Shown piece after piece: positions 5,066 through 6,263 of a stretch of DNA of 6,263 nucleotides (the first letter of the stretch is position 1; every line of letters starts with the position of its first letter). The stretch spans positions 1 through 6,263 of the forward strand of contig JAAZLA010000180.1 in assembly GCA_012799545.1 (NCBI GenBank), written 5' to 3'. The translations under genes were made by a program, and so were the position numbers. The DNA is from Treponema sp. Its GTDB lineage: Bacteria; Spirochaetota; Spirochaetia; Treponematales; Treponemataceae. Under the pieces are notes generated by a model. The model was given only the letters and a program-made list of their open reading frames with translations, had not been told where the DNA came from and searched no databases.

Positions 5066-6263
5066 CCGACATAGATTTTAAAGAAAAAACCAAAGACTTA
5101 ATCGATAGCCTTAAAAGTGTTTGTGCCAATTATGGTTTAGGTAATGATGGCAACGAGTTTAAGATTATCACGCAAGTGTTCTTATATAAATTCATGAACG
5201 ATAAATTTGCTTATGAAGTAAAGAAAATCGACAAGGGTTTGAAAAATGCAAATAACTGGGAGGAAATAGTAAGGTCCTATTCCGAGGAAGATTACGAAAT
5301 GCTATTGCTCCAATTGGGTGCTGATACCGCAAAACTCAAACCGGAACATTTTATTTCAGAACTCTTTAGCCGACAAAACGAAAGCGATTTTGCCAAACTA
5401 TTTGACGATACCTTGATAGACATAGCCATAACCAACAACGATGTTTTCTCTGTAAAAACCGATGGTGGTGCAAAAGTGGTTCTCTTTGAAAGGATAACAG
5501 AGTTTATCAGTGACGGTAGCAAGCGAGATGATTTTGCAAGAGCTATTATTAATAAGTTAGTGGGCGTAAGCTTTGAGCATATTTTCCAAGAGAAATTCGA
5601 TTTCTATGCCACCATTTTTGAATATTTGATAAAAGATTATAATACCAATAGCGGTGGAAAATATGCCGAGTATTTTACGCCCCACGCTGTAGCCAAAATT
5701 ATGGCCGCTATTTTGGTAAACAAACCTGACCAAGATGTAACGGTTTATGACCCGTCTGCAGGTTCGGGTACACTTTTGATGAATATTGCCCATGCCATTG
5801 GCGAAGATAAATGCACTATTTATTCGCAGGATATTAGCCAAAAATCTTCGAGTTTATTGCGACTAAACTTAATATTAAATAACCTTGTACATTCCATTCA
5901 AAATATCATTCAGGGAAATACTATTTTACATCCTTATCATAAAGACAAAGATGGGAGTTTAGAAAAATTTGATTATATCGTTTCCAATCCGCCTTTTAAG
6001 TTGGATTTTTCGGATTATAGAGATGATTTGGATAGCAAGGAAAACAACGAACGCTTTTTTGCAGGAATACCAAATGTTCCTAATAAGGCAAAAGAAAAGA
6101 TGGCTATTTATTTGCTCTTTGTTCAGCACATCATGCACTCGTTAAGCAAAAAAGGTAAGGCTGCCATTGTAGTACCCACAGGTTTTATTACCGCACAGAG
6201 TGGTATCGATAAAAAAATCCGAGAAAGAATGGTAGAAAGTAAAATGCTCGCAGGTGTGGTGAG
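5062..6263 (+). CDS. hsdM: Type I restriction-modification system, M (DNA adenine methyltransferase) subunit, 3' end missing
   Basis: The frame runs from GTG 5062 off the window edge without a stop, giving 400 residues of a family usually about 500 long. With HsdS this subunit transfers a methyl group from S-adenosylmethionine to N6 of adenine in the recognition site, protecting host DNA; with HsdR added the complex restricts. The helical HsdM N-terminal domain occupies roughly residues 5-170 (from FKEKTKDLIDSL through FLYKFMNDKFAYE). GKYAEYFTPH (199-208) leads into the methylase fold. DPSAGSGT (230-237) is the AdoMet-binding motif I, YSQDIS (254-259) matches the acidic motif after strand 2, and NPPF (309-312) is catalytic motif IV of N6-adenine methyltransferases. 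KAAIVVPTGF follows near residues 172-182 after motif IV's start region, about 354-363. The key residues all look intact. The GTG start overlaps hsdR. An hsdS gene is expected nearby but is not in view. Confidence 0.96.
   Translation, partial: MTDIDFKEKTKDLIDSLKSVCANYGLGNDGNEFKIITQVFLYKFMNDKFAYEVKKIDKGLKNANNWEEIVRSYSEEDYEMLLLQLGADTAKLKPEHFISELFSRQNESDFAKLFDDTLIDIAITNNDVFSVKTDGGAKVVLFERITEFISDGSKRDDFARAIINKLVGVSFEHIFQEKFDFYATIFEYLIKDYNTNSGGKYAEYFTPHAVAKIMAAILVNKPDQDVTVYDPSAGSGTLLMNIAHAIGEDKCTIYSQDISQKSSSLLRLNLILNNLVHSIQNIIQGNTILHPYHKDKDGSLEKFDYIVSNPPFKLDFSDYRDDLDSKENNERFFAGIPNVPNKAKEKMAIYLLFVQHIMHSLSKKGKAAIVVPTGFITAQSGIDKKIRERMVESKMLAGVV

Noticed and set aside
5557..5841. Open frame of 94 codons on the - strand inside hsdM
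   Set aside because: It lies entirely opposite a strongly conserved methyltransferase region, including motif I, and is a shadow of that coding sequence.

Overview
The window is bacterial, with tightly packed genes all on the + strand and two unrelated blocks separated by a 358-base gene-free stretch. The left block is the end of a NifU-like iron-sulfur scaffold gene followed, 12 bases later, by a complete gene of the GGGtGRT family (function unknown). That pairing, the moderately low GC content and the strong Shine-Dalgarno sites suggest an anaerobe, either a Treponema-like spirochaete or a low-GC Firmicute/Fusobacterium-type organism. This taxonomic guess rests on recollection of where the families occur, not on a search. 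The left block ends at a textbook intrinsic terminator (1638-1680).

The gene-free stretch (1633-1990) holds the terminator, a plain AT-rich segment (1681-1765), a 67-base stretch of the + strand without a single C that includes a G-quadruplex-type motif (1766-1832), and three inverted repeats in close succession (1855-1915). A Shine-Dalgarno site follows just before the next gene. One possible extended -10 promoter lies at 1776-1784.

The right block is a type I restriction-modification locus: a complete hsdR (1991-5065, 1024 residues) and the first 400 codons of hsdM (5062 to the window edge). The hsdM gene begins with GTG and overlaps the hsdR stop codon by four bases, so the two are probably translationally coupled. 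The specificity gene hsdS is not in the window and may lie downstream, so the recognition sequence cannot be predicted. The right block looks more AT-rich than the left one, consistent with separate acquisition into the space after the terminator.

The left pair probably works in iron-sulfur metabolism. The right pair supplies the DNA translocase/nuclease and the adenine methyltransferase of a defence complex. Nothing suggests a functional link between the two blocks. The least understood item is the NifU-like/GGGtGRT pair. The restriction locus belongs to a well-known family.
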